Shown here: in pieces, positions 5,918 through 6,539 of the stretch
Layout of the letters: the number at the start of each line of letters is the position of its first letter
How positions within the stretch are numbered: the first letter of the stretch is position 1
Origin: Pseudomonadota bacterium
Lineage (GTDB): Bacteria; Pseudomonadota; Gammaproteobacteria; Burkholderiales; Burkholderiaceae_C
DNA length: 6,539 nucleotides
Direction: 5' to 3'
NCBI GenBank assembly: GCA_023438115.1
Contig: JAEZEB010000186.1
Span: forward strand, 1 to 6,539
Position numbers and translations under genes: made by a program
Notes under the pieces: generated by a model
The model's input: the letters and a program-made list of their open reading frames with translations, nothing else
Told to the model about the DNA's origin: nothing
Database searches by the model: none

Positions 5918-6539
5918 ATCGGTCCAGCAGGTCGGCCAGGCCGGTGGCCAGGTCCTGCAGCTTGGCGATGTTGTGCACGGCCAGCATCGCATGCGCGTGG
6001 CGGTGCAGCACGGCAGCGCCGCGCGCCAGGGGAGCATAGCCCTCGAAGCGCAGCAGCGGGTTCAACCACAACAACCTGCGACAGCGATGCGTCAGCCATT
6101 CGAGCTCGCGGGACAGGTCTTCCGGCTCGCCCGTGTCCAGCCCGTCGCTGATGATGAGCACCAGCGTGCGACGTCCCACCAGCCGGCGCGCGTGCCGCTG
6201 CCGCAGCGTGGCGAGCGATTCGCCCAGGCGCGTGCCGCCGCCGAAATCGCCGATGGCCGCGCTGGCGACGCCAAGCATCGCGTCGGTGTCCGCGAGCCGG
6301 AACGCCGGCGTCAGGTCGGTCAGCTGCGTGCCGAAGGCGAACACGTCGCGGCGGCGATGCGCCCGCGTGGCCGCGTGCAGGAAGGCGAGCAGCAGGCGCG
6401 CGTAGCGCTCCATCGAACCCGAGACGTCGACCAGCACCAGCAGCGGCAAGGCCTGCCGCGTGCGCTGCATGCGCTCCAGCACCATCAGCTCGCCGCCCGT
6501 GCGCGCGGCCCGCCGCAGCGAGCGCGCCCAGTGCAGCTG
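5916..6539 (-). CDS. coxE: CoxE-like von Willebrand factor A domain protein (5' part missing)
   Basis: Partial gene: the C-terminal 207 residues are visible and the frame runs open off the right edge, so the Met at 6485 is internal. CoxE works with the AAA+ ATPase CoxD (MoxR type) in post-translational maturation of the Mo/Cu active site in CO dehydrogenase; relatives accompany other molybdenum hydroxylases. The visible part begins with the Arg-rich LRRAARTGGEL stretch that precedes the VWA domain in this family. It then shows a complete metal-ion-dependent adhesion site: DVSGS (visible residues 38-42: Asp38, Ser40, Ser42), Thr103 in GGGTRLG, and Asp132 in ISDGLD. The tail CRRLLWLNPLLR, followed by a VHNIAKLQDLA segment, is also characteristic. 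Full CoxE proteins are roughly 400 residues, so about half is missing. It heads the visible operon, 12 bp before coxG; coxD would be expected upstream, outside the window. Confidence 0.92.
   Translation of the reverse strand, partial: QLHWARSLRRAARTGGELMVLERMQRTRQALPLLVLVDVSGSMERYARLLLAFLHAATRAHRRRDVFAFGTQLTDLTPAFRLADTDAMLGVASAAIGDFGGGTRLGESLATLRQRHARRLVGRRTLVLIISDGLDTGEPEDLSRELEWLTHRCRRLLWLNPLLRFEGYAPLARGAAVLHRHAHAMLAVHNIAKLQDLATGLADLLDR

Noticed and set aside
2066..6539. Naming the operon a CO dehydrogenase (cox) cluster outright
   Set aside because: CoxE, CoxG and XdhC/CoxI homologues also accompany many other molybdenum hydroxylases. Without the large-subunit active-site loop, CO oxidation is not supported.

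Overview
The window is very GC-rich, with strong G/C preference at third codon positions. It encodes Gram-negative machinery: a TonB-dependent outer-membrane receptor and a periplasmic TRAP-type binding protein. The protein flavour fits a betaproteobacterium of the Burkholderiales, most likely Comamonadaceae (Ramlibacter/Variovorax-like). This placement is inferred from composition and gene content, not from a marker gene. No rRNA, tRNA, CRISPR array, insertion sequence or integrase is visible.

Left part (1-2023): a minus-strand alpha/beta hydrolase (21-890) and a plus-strand TRAP C4-dicarboxylate-type substrate-binding protein (1055-2023) are divergently arranged around a 164-bp intergenic region. 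The TRAP protein has no DctQ/DctM membrane partners in view. A perfect 13-bp-stem palindrome (2025-2056) directly follows its stop codon and separates it from the convergent operon on the right.

Right part (2066-6539): four minus-strand genes are packed with gaps of 12, 22 and 18 bp, in the order coxE-like (5'-truncated by the window edge), coxG-like, a TonB-dependent receptor, and xdhC/coxI-like. CoxE (VWA), CoxG (SRPBCC with a C-terminal membrane anchor) and XdhC/CoxI are the accessory set that matures and membrane-docks molybdenum hydroxylases of the xanthine dehydrogenase / CO dehydrogenase family. The catalytic subunits (coxMSL-type) and the CoxD/MoxR-type AAA+ ATPase are not here. They would be expected beyond position 6539, upstream of coxE.

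The most interesting point is the receptor inside this accessory operon. Its plug and C-terminal signature segments closely resemble, from memory, E. coli YncD/PqqU, the outer-membrane receptor for pyrroloquinoline quinone (PQQ). A PqqU-type receptor co-transcribed with molybdenum-hydroxylase maturation genes suggests a link between import of a redox cofactor or a bulky substrate and assembly of a membrane-docked Mo enzyme. That link is a hypothesis. The receptor's ligand and the identity of the hydroxylase cannot be read from this window.
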